Assembly (NCBI GenBank): GCA_041744735.1
Contig: JBGTKH010000370.1
Span: forward strand, 1 to 6,253
Length of the DNA stretch: 6,253 bases
Source of the DNA: JBGTKH01 sp041744735
GTDB taxonomy: Bacteria > Planctomycetota > Planctomycetia > Pirellulales > Pirellulaceae
Reading direction: 5' to 3'
The notes below the pieces were generated by a model. It saw only the letters and a program-made list of their open reading frames with translations, searched no databases and had not been told where the DNA came from. The position numbers were made by a program, and so were the translations under genes. Shown piece after piece: positions 1 to 5,704 of this stretch. How positions within the stretch are numbered: position 1 is the stretch's first letter; each line of letters opens with the position of its first letter.

Positions 1-105
1 GACGGCACCGACGCGATCCTCGCCGCCGGCCCCAAGCCCGGCGCGAAACTGGTCACCGCCGGCGCGGCGGAATTGTTTGGCACGGAATTCGGATTTGGGA
101 AATGA
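1..105 (+). CDS. C-terminal end of a probable efflux-type periplasmic adaptor protein (partial)
   Basis: Frame 1 is open from the window edge to a TGA at 103-105 and encodes 34 residues. The stretch GPKPGAKLVTAGAAELFG resembles the closing beta-strand segment of HlyD/RND-type periplasmic adaptor proteins, where a 'G-x-x-G-x-x-V-V-x-x-G-A-x-x-L' pattern is common. Such proteins link an inner-membrane pump to an outer-membrane channel. Only the tail is visible, so pump type, substrate and operon partners cannot be judged. The next gene is on the opposite strand and converges on it, so this is the last gene of its transcription unit. The family call rests on a short motif and recalled resemblance. 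That the frame is coding is more secure, from third-position GC bias and a clean in-frame stop. Confidence 0.5.
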   Translation, partial: DGTDAILAAGPKPGAKLVTAGAAELFGTEFGFGK

Positions 106-200
106 TTGGCTTTGTTGTAATGGCGAACGTGGGGCATCGTACAGGGATGCGCGAGCAGTCGGCCGGCCCAGTCGACCCTGGCCTGTCAATACCTGGCCGC

Positions 201-1391
201 TCAGCTTGAGCCAACTAGGGCATCTTCTGTCTCTGCCGCAGCCGTATCTGCGGGGCTGGTTTGCGCGTCAACTTTTGCCGGCTGGCGTGCGAGTCTCTCG
301 CGCAGCCGGCGGATTTGCGGCCAGATGTGTTTGTAACCGCAATACAGCACTCGGCCAAGTAAACGCTGCGGCGCCACGACCAATCGCCCCACGCCGTAAG
401 TGACCGGCTGACACTTCGACACGGCTTCGCTGATCGGACCCAGGCAATCGACCTGCCGCCGTTGGTCATCCTGATGAAATCGCTCGATGACGTGATGCAT
501 TAGAAGTAGCCCGGGGCTGTTGACGGCGAATTGCTCGTCGTAGCCGATCTTGAATGGGTAATACACGCCTTTTGCGTTGCCGGCATAATGAAACGCAATC
601 GGTTGGCCGTTATAGTCGAGCAGCGACAACTCCAACTGACGCCATTCGGCCAATTGCCGCGCCTGACGCAGGAAGAATTCGTACATTCCCGGCGTTCGTA
701 GGACCGACGTCCCCGAGCGGCCTTTCCAGCAGCGGTCTTCCACTTCGAAGCCGCGGCGGAGCAGGCCGTCAACGTCGTCGGGCGAAATCGACGACTCGAC
801 GCGCACTTCGACTTTGCCCGTTTGCTCTAGCCGCCGCATGTACCGGCCCATGTTGCGGCGATGATTGCGCGACAGTCGTTGCTGGAACGCCTCCCAGCCG
901 CCATCCAGCGGGATCAAGCCCACACGATATCGCTCGCGGTAATCAGTGGCCATGCCGGCCCGCTGGGTCGCATGCAAGAAACATGTCCAGTACGGCGCTT
1001 CCATTCGTACTTCATTCAGCCACAGCAGCGGCCAGGGCAAACTGCCGAGACCGCCGACCAAAGTGTCGAACACCGCGTCTACGTTTGCTTCCGGATCGAC
1101 CAGCAATTCGCCGCCCGGCGACCACTCGTTTCCCAGCAAATCGCCGACGTTGACCAGCGGCGCGAGTCGTCGATTAATCAACGGCAGCGCGGCCAAAAAC
1201 CGCCCGCCCTCCTCGATCACGAGCGCGTGAAACCGAGACCGAGGGGCGAAGTGCTCGATCCACTGCGCCACCAGTTCCGCGCGCGCCGCCGGCAACGCCA
1301 CGTCGCTGCGCCACCATAAATCATCCCATCGCGCGGCAACGGCCCGCAATTCGGCGATCGACTTGATGTGGACAAGGTGTAATTGCGGCAT
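201..1391 (-). CDS. GNAT/FemAB-like acyltransferase, CelD/BcsL type
   Basis: This 396-residue cytoplasmic protein carries an Acetyltransf_6-like domain (CelD/BcsL family, GNAT fold) at about residues 165-305. Seen in it are the basic stretch SRNHRRNMGRYMRRLEQTG (174-192), an acidic/aromatic segment near 216-224, and YNGQPIAFHYAG (260-271) followed by KIGYDEQFAVNSPGLLLMH (281-299), the typical end of the domain. Family members transfer acyl groups, often in polysaccharide or surface-polymer modification. The substrate here is unknown. The N-terminal 160 residues fit the divergent first GNAT half of FemAB-like proteins. The frame is open further upstream to 1457, but the ATG at 1389-1391 has a strong ribosome site five bases before it, so that start is chosen. 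The Ala/Thr/Glu-rich tail (376-396) is probably disordered. The gene is transcribed alone, divergent from the MNT/HEPN pair and convergent with the gene at 1-105. Confidence 0.85.
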   Translation of the reverse strand: MPQLHLVHIKSIAELRAVAARWDDLWWRSDVALPAARAELVAQWIEHFAPRSRFHALVIEEGGRFLAALPLINRRLAPLVNVGDLLGNEWSPGGELLVDPEANVDAVFDTLVGGLGSLPWPLLWLNEVRMEAPYWTCFLHATQRAGMATDYRERYRVGLIPLDGGWEAFQQRLSRNHRRNMGRYMRRLEQTGKVEVRVESSISPDDVDGLLRRGFEVEDRCWKGRSGTSVLRTPGMYEFFLRQARQLAEWRQLELSLLDYNGQPIAFHYAGNAKGVYYPFKIGYDEQFAVNSPGLLLMHHVIERFHQDDQRRQVDCLGPISEAVSKCQPVTYGVGRLVVAPQRLLGRVLYCGYKHIWPQIRRLRERLARQPAKVDAQTSPADTAAAETEDALVGSS

Positions 1392-1396
1392 GCGTG

Positions 1397-1402
1397 CTCC
1401 TT
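1397..1402 (-). promoter_or_regulatory. Ribosome binding site of the acetyltransferase gene
   Basis: On the minus strand AAGGAG lies five bases before the ATG at 1391. This near-perfect Shine-Dalgarno sequence decides the start against the upstream in-frame ATG at 1457, which would add 22 residues with no family resemblance. Confidence 0.75.
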
Positions 1403-1561
1403 TTCCAATGTTTCCCCAAAAAATCATGGCACGTGCGCGACAGATATCGTGGCGCAACTGCCGAGTCTTCGCGAATTCGGCGGCGGGGTCAGTGTTGCCG
1501 GCGCTCTATTCGACAAACTCGGCAAGACCGCTATCAGAGTGGCGGCAACTGACGGGCACGG

Positions 1562-1567
1562 TAGAAT
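1562..1567 (+). promoter_or_regulatory. Candidate -10 element (TAGAAT) just before the nucleotidyltransferase start
   Basis: TAGAAT differs from TATAAT at one position and ends six bases before the ATG at 1574, which would put the transcription start at or next to the start codon. The matching -35 position (1539-1544, GTGGCG with a 17-base spacer) is poor. There is no well-placed Shine-Dalgarno (only AGGG two bases before the ATG), so a leaderless mRNA is a reasonable reading. The 182-base divergent gap 1392-1573 shows nothing else convincing. Confidence 0.35.
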
Positions 1568-1573
1568 AGGGCT

Positions 1574-1975
1574 ATGGACAAGAATCGTCGCGAGCACGCG
1601 AAATCCAAACCGGCTCGCTGGTATCGTTCGCCGAATATTCCAATGCCGGTCATTTGCCGGTTTGCGCGCGAAGTGGCGGAGCGTTTCCAGCCCGACAAGA
1701 TCATCTTGTTCGGCTCCTATGCCAACGGCCAGCCCGACCAGGACAGCGACGTTGACATTCTGGTCGTGATGCCGACACGGAACCAGATCGATCAAGCGGT
1801 GCGTATCAGTCTAGATATTTCGCCCCCTTTTCCTGTCGATCTGATCGTCCGCACTCCGGAGAATCTACGTTGGCGTTTGGAAGAAGGCGACTGGTTTCTG
1901 CGCGAAGTCATGTCGACCGGAAAGCTGCTCTATGAGAAAACTGACGGCGGAGTGGGTACGGAAAGCCGAGGCTGA
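1574..1975 (+). CDS. Minimal nucleotidyltransferase (MNT) of an MNT/HEPN pair
   Basis: This 133-residue protein has a DNA polymerase beta-like nucleotidyltransferase domain. It shows the hallmark GSYANG (47-52), then SDVD (58-61), giving metal-ligand candidates Asp59 and Asp61. A third Asp89 sits in FPVDLIV (86-92). All three expected catalytic acids are present, so the enzyme should be able to bind a nucleotide triphosphate and metal. Residues 35-120 are the core. The first 20 residues are basic (KNRREHAKSKPARWYR). A shorter start at the ATG 1643-1645 is possible but has no better ribosome site. The last 14 codons overlap the following HEPN gene in another frame, suggesting translational coupling. 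In related pairs the MNT partner nucleotidylates or otherwise restrains the HEPN protein. Whether that happens here is inference. Confidence 0.88.
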   Translation: MDKNRREHAKSKPARWYRSPNIPMPVICRFAREVAERFQPDKIILFGSYANGQPDQDSDVDILVVMPTRNQIDQAVRISLDISPPFPVDLIVRTPENLRWRLEEGDWFLREVMSTGKLLYEKTDGGVGTESRG

Positions 1976-2333
1976 TTTTGTCGCCGCGAATAAATTGAAC
2001 GGGGGCAGCCCTCCTCTGCATGACCAAGTCTGCTTCCATTGCCAGCAGTCGGCAGAGAAGTACCTGAAAGCATTGCTCCAAGAAGTCGGAGCCGTCGTGC
2101 CTCGGACGCACATCCTGCTCGATCTACTCGCGCACTTGTTACCACATCACGCGCATGTGCGTTCGCTGCGACGCGGACTCGACTTTTTGAGTCGCTTTGC
2201 CGTCGCCACACGATATCCTGGAGATCATGCTACCAAGCGTCAGGCGGAGGCAGCACTTCGCTGGGCCGAGCAAACGCGAGTAACTTCTCGCGCGATTTTG
2301 GGGATTCGCGCGCGCCGGAAGAAATCGCGGTGA
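1932..2333 (+). CDS. HEPN-domain protein, partner of the nucleotidyltransferase
   Basis: This 133-residue, mostly helical protein matches the HEPN (PF05168-like) pattern. It has EWVRKAEADFVAAN (7-20), the signature CFHCQQSAEKYLKALL (34-49), RTHILLDLL (58-66) and ATRYPGDHA (92-100). It starts with an ATG preceded by GGAAAG seven bases upstream and overlaps the nucleotidyltransferase gene by 44 bases, so the two are surely co-transcribed. HEPN proteins are often the RNase toxin of two-component modules, using an R-x(4-6)-H motif. Here R94-Y-P-G-D-H99 matches that spacing. However, in this HEPN subgroup the RYPGD segment is often conserved without the histidine, so nuclease activity is uncertain. 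The C-terminus (125-133) is strongly basic (RARRKKSR). The stop is one base from the stop of the convergent YhcC-like gene. Confidence 0.88.
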   Translation: MRKLTAEWVRKAEADFVAANKLNGGSPPLHDQVCFHCQQSAEKYLKALLQEVGAVVPRTHILLDLLAHLLPHHAHVRSLRRGLDFLSRFAVATRYPGDHATKRQAEAALRWAEQTRVTSRAILGIRARRKKSR

Positions 2334-2334
2334 A

Positions 2335-3327
2335 TCAATGGTCGTTTCCGCACTGTTGTATTGAGTTAAATTTTCCCTGCCACGTGTCGCGGCGGTTCAA
2401 CTCGGCGTCGAGCGCCTGTCGCACCGCAGGCTTGTCGAGGCACCACGCGGGACCGATGAAATAGTCGGGCGGGGCGTCGCCGCTGACCCGTTCGACGATC
2501 GTGGTCGGCGGCAGTAGTTCTAGAAAGTCGACGAGCGTGCGGATGTATTGGTCGCGGCCCATTAGCGTCACTTGGCCGCGGGCGACTTGATCGGCCAGCG
2601 GCGTGTTTCGCACGGCGTACAGGTTGTGAATCTTGACCGCGTCCAGTCTCAGCCGCGCCAACTCGCGCGCCGTGGCCAGCATGTCGTCGTGCGTTTCGCC
2701 GGGCAAGCCGAGGATCACGTGAGCACAGATTTCGAAACCTCGCCCGCGGCTGCGCTCGACGGCGTCCAGAAATGCGTCGTGATGCTGGCCGCGGTTCATC
2801 CAATCCAGCGAACGGTCGTGCATCGTCTGCATACCGTATTCGACCGACAGATATGTTCGTTCGGCGAATTCACTCAGCAAATCCAGCACGTCATCGGGCA
2901 CACAATCGGGCCGCGTGCCAATCGCCATGGCGACTATTTGAGGATGCGACAGCGCTTGCTCGTACACATTTCGCAGCCGCTCGACCGGGGCGTAGGTGTT
3001 GGTGGCTGGCTGAAAATAGGCCATGAAATGGTCGCACGTATAACGCCGCTTCAAACGGCGAAGGCCCTCGTCGATCTGGTCCAAAATGGTTTGCCGCGGC
3101 AACCGGCGGCTGGGGCTGAAACTGCGATTGTCGCAAAACGTGCAACCGCCGACGGCCACCGTCCCATCCACGTTCGGGCACGTGAAGCCGGCGTCAACGC
3201 TCACTTTCTGCACGCGGTGCCCGAATTTGCCGCGCAAGAAAAAACTGTAAGCGAAATAACGCAAACCCGCTGCGCGCCAATCATCAAGGCAGTGCGATTG
3301 GACCGGCAAAGGGTAAGTTGACGCCAC
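2335..3327 (-). CDS. yhcC: Radical SAM protein, TIGR01212 / YhcC family
   Basis: This 330-residue protein, about the family's usual length, has the radical SAM cluster ligands Cys50, Cys62 and Cys65 (C-x11-C-x2-C, the wide spacing typical of YhcC-like proteins). They would bind a 4Fe-4S cluster that cleaves S-adenosylmethionine. Other family features are YFAYSFFLRGKFGHRVQKV (24-42), YFQPATNTYAP (104-114), GTRPDCVPD (137-145), VEYGMQTMHDRSLDWMNRG (162-180), HVILGLPGET (203-212) and KIHNLYAVRNTPLA (232-245). The substrate of this family is not established to my knowledge. The start is taken as GTG at 3325-3327, which lacks a strong ribosome site. The conserved YFAYSFFLRGKFG begins only at residue 24, so the exact start could shift by a few codons. 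It is divergent from the FHA gene and convergent with the HEPN gene. Confidence 0.9.
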   Translation of the reverse strand: MASTYPLPVQSHCLDDWRAAGLRYFAYSFFLRGKFGHRVQKVSVDAGFTCPNVDGTVAVGGCTFCDNRSFSPSRRLPRQTILDQIDEGLRRLKRRYTCDHFMAYFQPATNTYAPVERLRNVYEQALSHPQIVAMAIGTRPDCVPDDVLDLLSEFAERTYLSVEYGMQTMHDRSLDWMNRGQHHDAFLDAVERSRGRGFEICAHVILGLPGETHDDMLATARELARLRLDAVKIHNLYAVRNTPLADQVARGQVTLMGRDQYIRTLVDFLELLPPTTIVERVSGDAPPDYFIGPAWCLDKPAVRQALDAELNRRDTWQGKFNSIQQCGNDH

Positions 3328-3346
3328 TTCGGCACTCGTTTAGATT
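3318..3346 (+). promoter_or_regulatory. Candidate sigma-70-type promoter for the FHA-Dabb unit
   Basis: TTGACG (3318-3323) and TAGATT (3341-3346) are separated by exactly 17 bases, matching the sigma-70 consensus at 5/6 and 4/6 positions. Transcription would start near 3353, giving an untranslated leader of about 80 bases before the ATG at 3432. The -35 element lies next to the GTG start codon of the divergent YhcC-like gene. No experimental support is available from sequence alone. Confidence 0.45.
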
Positions 3347-3389
3347 AAAACGCGGTAGGCAACCACATTTCGGGCGTGATCACCTTCAA

Positions 3390-3418
3390 ATCATAAGAGA
3401 CCGCCCCACGACCTACAA
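3390..3418 (-). promoter_or_regulatory. Candidate promoter for the YhcC-like radical SAM gene
   Basis: On the minus strand TTGTAG (3418-3413) and TATGAT (3395-3390) are 17 bases apart. The -10 matches consensus at 5/6 and the -35 only at 3/6. Transcription would begin near 3383, about 56 bases before the GTG start at 3327. It faces the candidate FHA promoter, so the two predicted 5' leaders would overlap by roughly 30 bases. Confidence 0.33.
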
Positions 3419-3431
3419 GGGATTCGAGAGG

Positions 3432-3902
3432 ATGTACGGTGAACTGATTCCGGTGGGTGGCGGCGATCCAATCCCCCTGTTGAAAAAAGAGTTGAGCGTC
3501 GGTCGCCGCGAAAGCTGCGACATCGTGTTGCGGTTCGCCAACGTGTCGGCCGAACATTGTGTGTTGACGGTCGAGCAGGGCTACTGGTTCGTGCGCGACG
3601 CGAACAGCCGCAACGGGGTGAAGATCAACGGCGTGCACATCGCTGCCGACACTCGCAAGCGGCTCGACCCGGGTGACGTGCTGTCGGTGGCCAAGCACGA
3701 ATACGAAGTGAATTACGTGCCCGTGGAATTGGGAGCGGTCGGCCCGCCGCCGATGGACGAAGAGCCCGAGTCGTTTCCCAGCCGTTCGCTGATGGAACGT
3801 GCCGGATTAGAACGCCGCAAGGATGCTGACGAGCGACGATACGACGTCACCGATGACAGTGCGGGAAAATTAAAAAAACGCGGCAAGGATCGACTCGTTT
3901 AG
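3432..3902 (+). CDS. FHA (forkhead-associated) domain protein
   Basis: This 156-residue protein has a single FHA domain at about residues 4-95. Seen are VGRR (23-26), the SAEH box (39-42, the canonical S-x-x-H that helps read phosphothreonine), the tryptophan strand YWFVRDANSRNGVKING (51-67) and LDPGDVLSVAKHEYEV (78-93). FHA domains bind phosphothreonine peptides, usually as readers for Ser/Thr kinases, but no kinase is in this window. Residues 100-156 are a charged tail rich in Glu, Arg, Asp and Lys with a predicted disordered look, ending KLKKRGKDRLV. The frame is open upstream to 3318, but the ATG at 3432 directly precedes the domain's first strand and has AAGGG about nine bases before it. 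The Dabb gene follows after 22 bases, so the two are probably co-transcribed. Confidence 0.88.
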   Translation: MYGELIPVGGGDPIPLLKKELSVGRRESCDIVLRFANVSAEHCVLTVEQGYWFVRDANSRNGVKINGVHIAADTRKRLDPGDVLSVAKHEYEVNYVPVELGAVGPPPMDEEPESFPSRSLMERAGLERRKDADERRYDVTDDSAGKLKKRGKDRLV

Positions 3903-3924
3903 ATATCAGAAAGGTGCCGGCCGG

Positions 3925-4233
3925 ATGTTAGCGCACATGGTCTATTTCACGCTCCAGGACAGTTCCCAAGCCGCGATCGAGAAGATGCTCGCCGCGTGTC
4001 GCCACTATCTCTCCGGGCATCCGGGAACGGTGCTGTTCGCCGTCGGCACGTTGACGCCCGATCTTACTCGCGAAGTCAACGTCCGCGATTTTCACGTCGC
4101 TCTGCAACTGGTCTTTGAAAGCCGCGAAGCCCACGACCAATACCAAGCCCACCCCCGGCACCAGCAATTCATCGCCGAGAATAATAACAACTGGTCCAAA
4201 GTCCGCGTGTTCGACGCAGACGTGACGGCGTAG
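3925..4233 (+). CDS. Dabb-family (stress-responsive A/B barrel) small protein
   Basis: This 102-residue protein fits the dimeric alpha+beta barrel (Dabb, PF07876) family, whose length is usually about 95-110. Seen are the N-terminal strand AHMVYFTL (3-10) with the conserved His4, the helix 16-30, the strand DFHVALQLVF (55-64), the signature YQAHPRHQQFI (73-83) and a final VRVFDADV (93-100). Members usually form homodimers. A few act as enzymes in polyketide or cannabinoid-type cyclisation, but most bacterial copies have no known substrate, so no reaction is assigned. AAAGGTG at 3910-3916 lies eight bases before the ATG and supports the start. It is the second gene after the FHA protein, with no obvious functional link. 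A palindromic repeat begins 47 bases after its stop. Confidence 0.85.
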   Translation: MLAHMVYFTLQDSSQAAIEKMLAACRHYLSGHPGTVLFAVGTLTPDLTREVNVRDFHVALQLVFESREAHDQYQAHPRHQQFIAENNNNWSKVRVFDADVTA

Positions 4234-4280
4234 GCGGCGATTCGGTTGAAGTCTTGGCGTGATCTTCGGCCTCAACCAAA

Positions 4281-4335
4281 GTAGGATGGACGCCCTCGTC
4301 CGTCCAAATCTGACGGACGAGGGCGTCCGTCCTAC
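4281..4335. repeat. Long imperfect palindrome, copy 1 of a GTAGGA repeat family
   Basis: Arms 4281-4304 and 4312-4335 pair over 24 positions with only one G-U wobble, and the loop is seven bases (CAAATCT). The ends read GTAGGA and TCCTAC. Each arm also contains GGACG...CGTCC, so each half can fold on itself. No U-run follows, so it is not a textbook intrinsic terminator. Downstream at 4350-4358 lies ATCACTACC, the same nine bases that end copy 2. It sits between the Dabb gene and the promoter of the Bax-inhibitor-like gene. Confidence 0.9.
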
Positions 4336-4373
4336 GACACGCGCAGTACATCACTACCACCGCACGGTCCGAG

Positions 4374-4402
4374 TTGACCGCACGGCCCGCCCGCGGTAGA
4401 GT
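4374..4402 (+). promoter_or_regulatory. Candidate sigma-70-type promoter for the Bax-inhibitor-like gene
   Basis: TTGACC (4374-4379) and TAGAGT (4397-4402) are 17 bases apart. Transcription would start near 4409, about 40 bases before the ATG at 4450. The octamer GAGTTGAC occurs at 4371-4378 across the -35 and again at 4399-4406 across the end of the -10, a 28-base direct repeat that could be an operator or chance. Confidence 0.42.
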
Positions 4403-4436
4403 TGACGCAGCAGGCCGCAATTGCCGTCACCATCTC

Positions 4437-4443
4437 AAAGGAG
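4437..4443 (+). promoter_or_regulatory. Ribosome binding site of the Bax-inhibitor-like gene
   Basis: AAAGGAG lies six bases before the ATG at 4450. It decides the start against the longer in-frame reading from 4402, whose extra 16 codons would run through this site. Confidence 0.75.
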
Positions 4444-4449
4444 TCTTCT

Positions 4450-5190
4450 ATGAGCTACATGAACGAGAACCCGTACCAGGCGTACACTCCCTTTGGCGAC
4501 GTTGCCGCCTTGGCGAACGAGTCGGAGCGAGCCGCGTTTATTCGGCGTACCTACACACACTTGGCCGGCGCAATCGCGGCATTCGTGTTAATCGAAACTT
4601 TGATCTTCACGCTCGTGCCGGATGAAACGTTGCGGGGACTGATCGGCACGATGGTCACTGGCTGGAACTGGCTGATCGTGCTGGGTGCGTTCATGGTGGT
4701 CAGTTGGATCGCACAAAGTTGGGCTGCGTCCGCCACGTCGCTATCGACACAGTATCTGGGGCTTAGCCTGTATGTTGTGGCCGAATCGATTATCTTCGTG
4801 CCGCTGTTGTACGTTGCGAATCACTTTGCACCCGATACAATTCCGTCGGCGGGACTGTTGACGATGGTCATTTTCGGCGGACTCACGGCGGTTGTATTCT
4901 TCACACGCGCGGATTTCTCGTTCCTGCGGATGTACTTGTGGCTGGGCGGACTGGCCGCGTTGGGCGCGATTGTGTGTGGCATCGTCTTCCAGTTGGACTT
5001 TTTCGGCGTGATCTTTTCGCTGGCGATGGTCGGGTTGGCCGGCGGTTACGTGTTGTACTACACGTCCAACGTGCTGCATCACTATCGTTTGGACCAGCAT
5101 GTCTCGGCCGCCCTCGCGCTGTTCGCCGCCGTGGCCCTATTGTTCTGGTACATCCTGCGGATCCTCATGGCACTGAAGGGACGCGACTAA
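4450..5190 (+). CDS. Bax inhibitor-1/YccA-family seven-helix membrane protein
   Basis: This 246-residue integral inner-membrane protein has a soluble N-terminus (1-35). About seven hydrophobic segments follow, at roughly 36-56, 74-90, 101-123, 135-152, 159-181, 185-204 and 218-239, with a short KGRD tail. Fold and layout match the Bax inhibitor-1/YccA (TMBIM-like) family, some members of which are pH-regulated calcium leak channels. VLYYTSNVLHHYRLDQHVSAALALF (split at about 201-225) is the family's TM6-TM7 region. Here the Asp usually found in the 'YDT(S/Q)' box is Tyr204, and TM7 (ALLFWYILRILM) has no Asp. The di-aspartyl sensor described for Bacillus YetJ therefore appears to be missing, and calcium leak should not be assumed. 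It has its own candidate promoter, with palindromic repeats on both sides of the gene. Confidence 0.87.
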   Translation: MSYMNENPYQAYTPFGDVAALANESERAAFIRRTYTHLAGAIAAFVLIETLIFTLVPDETLRGLIGTMVTGWNWLIVLGAFMVVSWIAQSWAASATSLSTQYLGLSLYVVAESIIFVPLLYVANHFAPDTIPSAGLLTMVIFGGLTAVVFFTRADFSFLRMYLWLGGLAALGAIVCGIVFQLDFFGVIFSLAMVGLAGGYVLYYTSNVLHHYRLDQHVSAALALFAAVALLFWYILRILMALKGRD

Positions 5191-5202
5191 GGGCGAGTTA
5201 CC

Positions 5203-5238
5203 GTAGGACGGATTGCCAATCCGTCCCACATTTCACGC
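5203..5238. repeat. Short palindrome, copy 3 (half-length) of the GTAGGA repeat family
   Basis: GTAGGA begins at 5203, and GGACGGATTG (5206-5215) and CAATCCGTCC (5217-5226) are perfect inverted repeats around one base. As RNA this would fold as eight pairs with a five-base loop. The bases after it, CCGTCCCACATTTCACGC (5221-5238), match the left-arm/loop junction of copy 2 (5731-5748) at 16 of 18 positions. That shows common ancestry despite a different core. It follows the stop of the Bax-inhibitor-like gene by 12 bases and has no U-run. Confidence 0.7.
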
Positions 5239-5247
5239 TCGTTCACC

Positions 5248-5277
5248 CTCGTTCCCAAGCCGGAGTTCGGGAACCAG
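5248..5277. repeat. Second type of imperfect palindrome (CTCGTTCCCAAGC)
   Basis: CTCGTTCCCAAGC (5248-5260) pairs with GTTCGGGAACCAG (5265-5277) at 10 of 13 positions around the loop CGGA. The GTTCCC/GGGAAC core is perfect. It ends where the purine-rich AGGAAGG (5276-5282) before the DUF309 gene begins, so it could influence translation of that gene. I recall similar GTTCCCAAGC palindromes as dispersed repeats in planctomycete genomes, but cannot confirm it here. Confidence 0.45.
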
Positions 5278-5296
5278 GAAGGGACGCAACTAGCTC

Positions 5297-5704
5297 ATGA
5301 CATCGCAAGAGTACGATCCCCGTTTCCTGCAAGGCATCGAGTATTTCAACAACTGCGATTTTTTTGAAGCGCACGAGGCGTGGGAAGAGCTGTGGGCCGA
5401 CTATCAGGGCTCGTCGCGGCAATTCTATCAGGGGCTGATCCAAGTGGCCGTGTGCCTGCACCATTTCGGCAACGGCAACATCCGCGGCGCGCGGAAACTT
5501 TATCACAGCTCGCGGAAGTATTTAGAGCAGTACGCTCCCCACCATTCGGGAATCGACTTGGACAAACTGCTCGCGGAACTGCAAACTTGCTGTGCCGAAA
5601 TCCTCAGCAGCCAGGAAGAGTTCCCGCAGATCGAAATCGTGCCGGACCTGATTCCCGAAATTCACCTTTCGCCGCCCCCGTCCACCGGTAGTGATACCAT
5701 TTGA
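5297..5704 (+). CDS. DUF309-family protein
   Basis: This 135-residue soluble, helical protein matches DUF309 (PF03745). Seen are FFEAHEAWEELW (22-33), FYQGLIQVAVCLHHFGNGN (43-61) and RGARKLYHSSRKYL (63-76), the family's conserved His/Glu and 'QGLIQ' segments. No biochemical function is established to my knowledge. The ATG at 5297 is the earliest possible start, since an in-frame TAG lies at 5291-5293. The best Shine-Dalgarno (AGGAAGG 5276-5282) is 14 bases away, longer than usual. The conserved core ends near residue 80. The tail from about 105 (acidic, then proline-rich) is variable, and the last codons (GSDTI and stop) are made by the outer arm of a palindromic repeat. Confidence 0.87.
   Translation: MTSQEYDPRFLQGIEYFNNCDFFEAHEAWEELWADYQGSSRQFYQGLIQVAVCLHHFGNGNIRGARKLYHSSRKYLEQYAPHHSGIDLDKLLAELQTCCAEILSSQEEFPQIEIVPDLIPEIHLSPPPSTGSDTI

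Noticed and set aside
77..403. Plus-strand open frame of 108 codons at the left side
   Set aside because: It overlaps the end of the adaptor-like gene and the acetyltransferase C-terminus in antisense. The product is low-complexity and unlike any family I recognise.
554..1319. Several plus-strand open frames opposite the acetyltransferase gene
   Set aside because: Their products are Arg/Pro/Ser-rich with no recognisable domain, while the minus strand encodes a coherent GNAT-like protein with a good ribosome site.
1494..1549. Inverted repeat GTTGCCG / CGGCAAC in the gap before the nucleotidyltransferase
   Set aside because: Seven-base arms with a 42-base loop are expected by chance in GC-rich DNA and no regulator gene lies nearby.
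1424..1795. Minus-strand open frame of 123 codons covering the divergent gap and the start of the nucleotidyltransferase
   Set aside because: It overlaps the catalytic GSYANG/SDVD coding region in antisense, lacks family features and would collide with the acetyltransferase leader.
2572..3321. Long plus-strand open frame (249 codons) opposite the radical SAM gene
   Set aside because: It is the antisense of a clearly recognisable YhcC-family protein and shows no protein-family features. GC-rich coding DNA often leaves such open antisense frames.
4281..4335. Reading the copy 1 palindrome as an intrinsic terminator of the Dabb gene
   Set aside because: The stem is strong but no run of T follows on either strand, and related palindromes elsewhere in the window also lack it.
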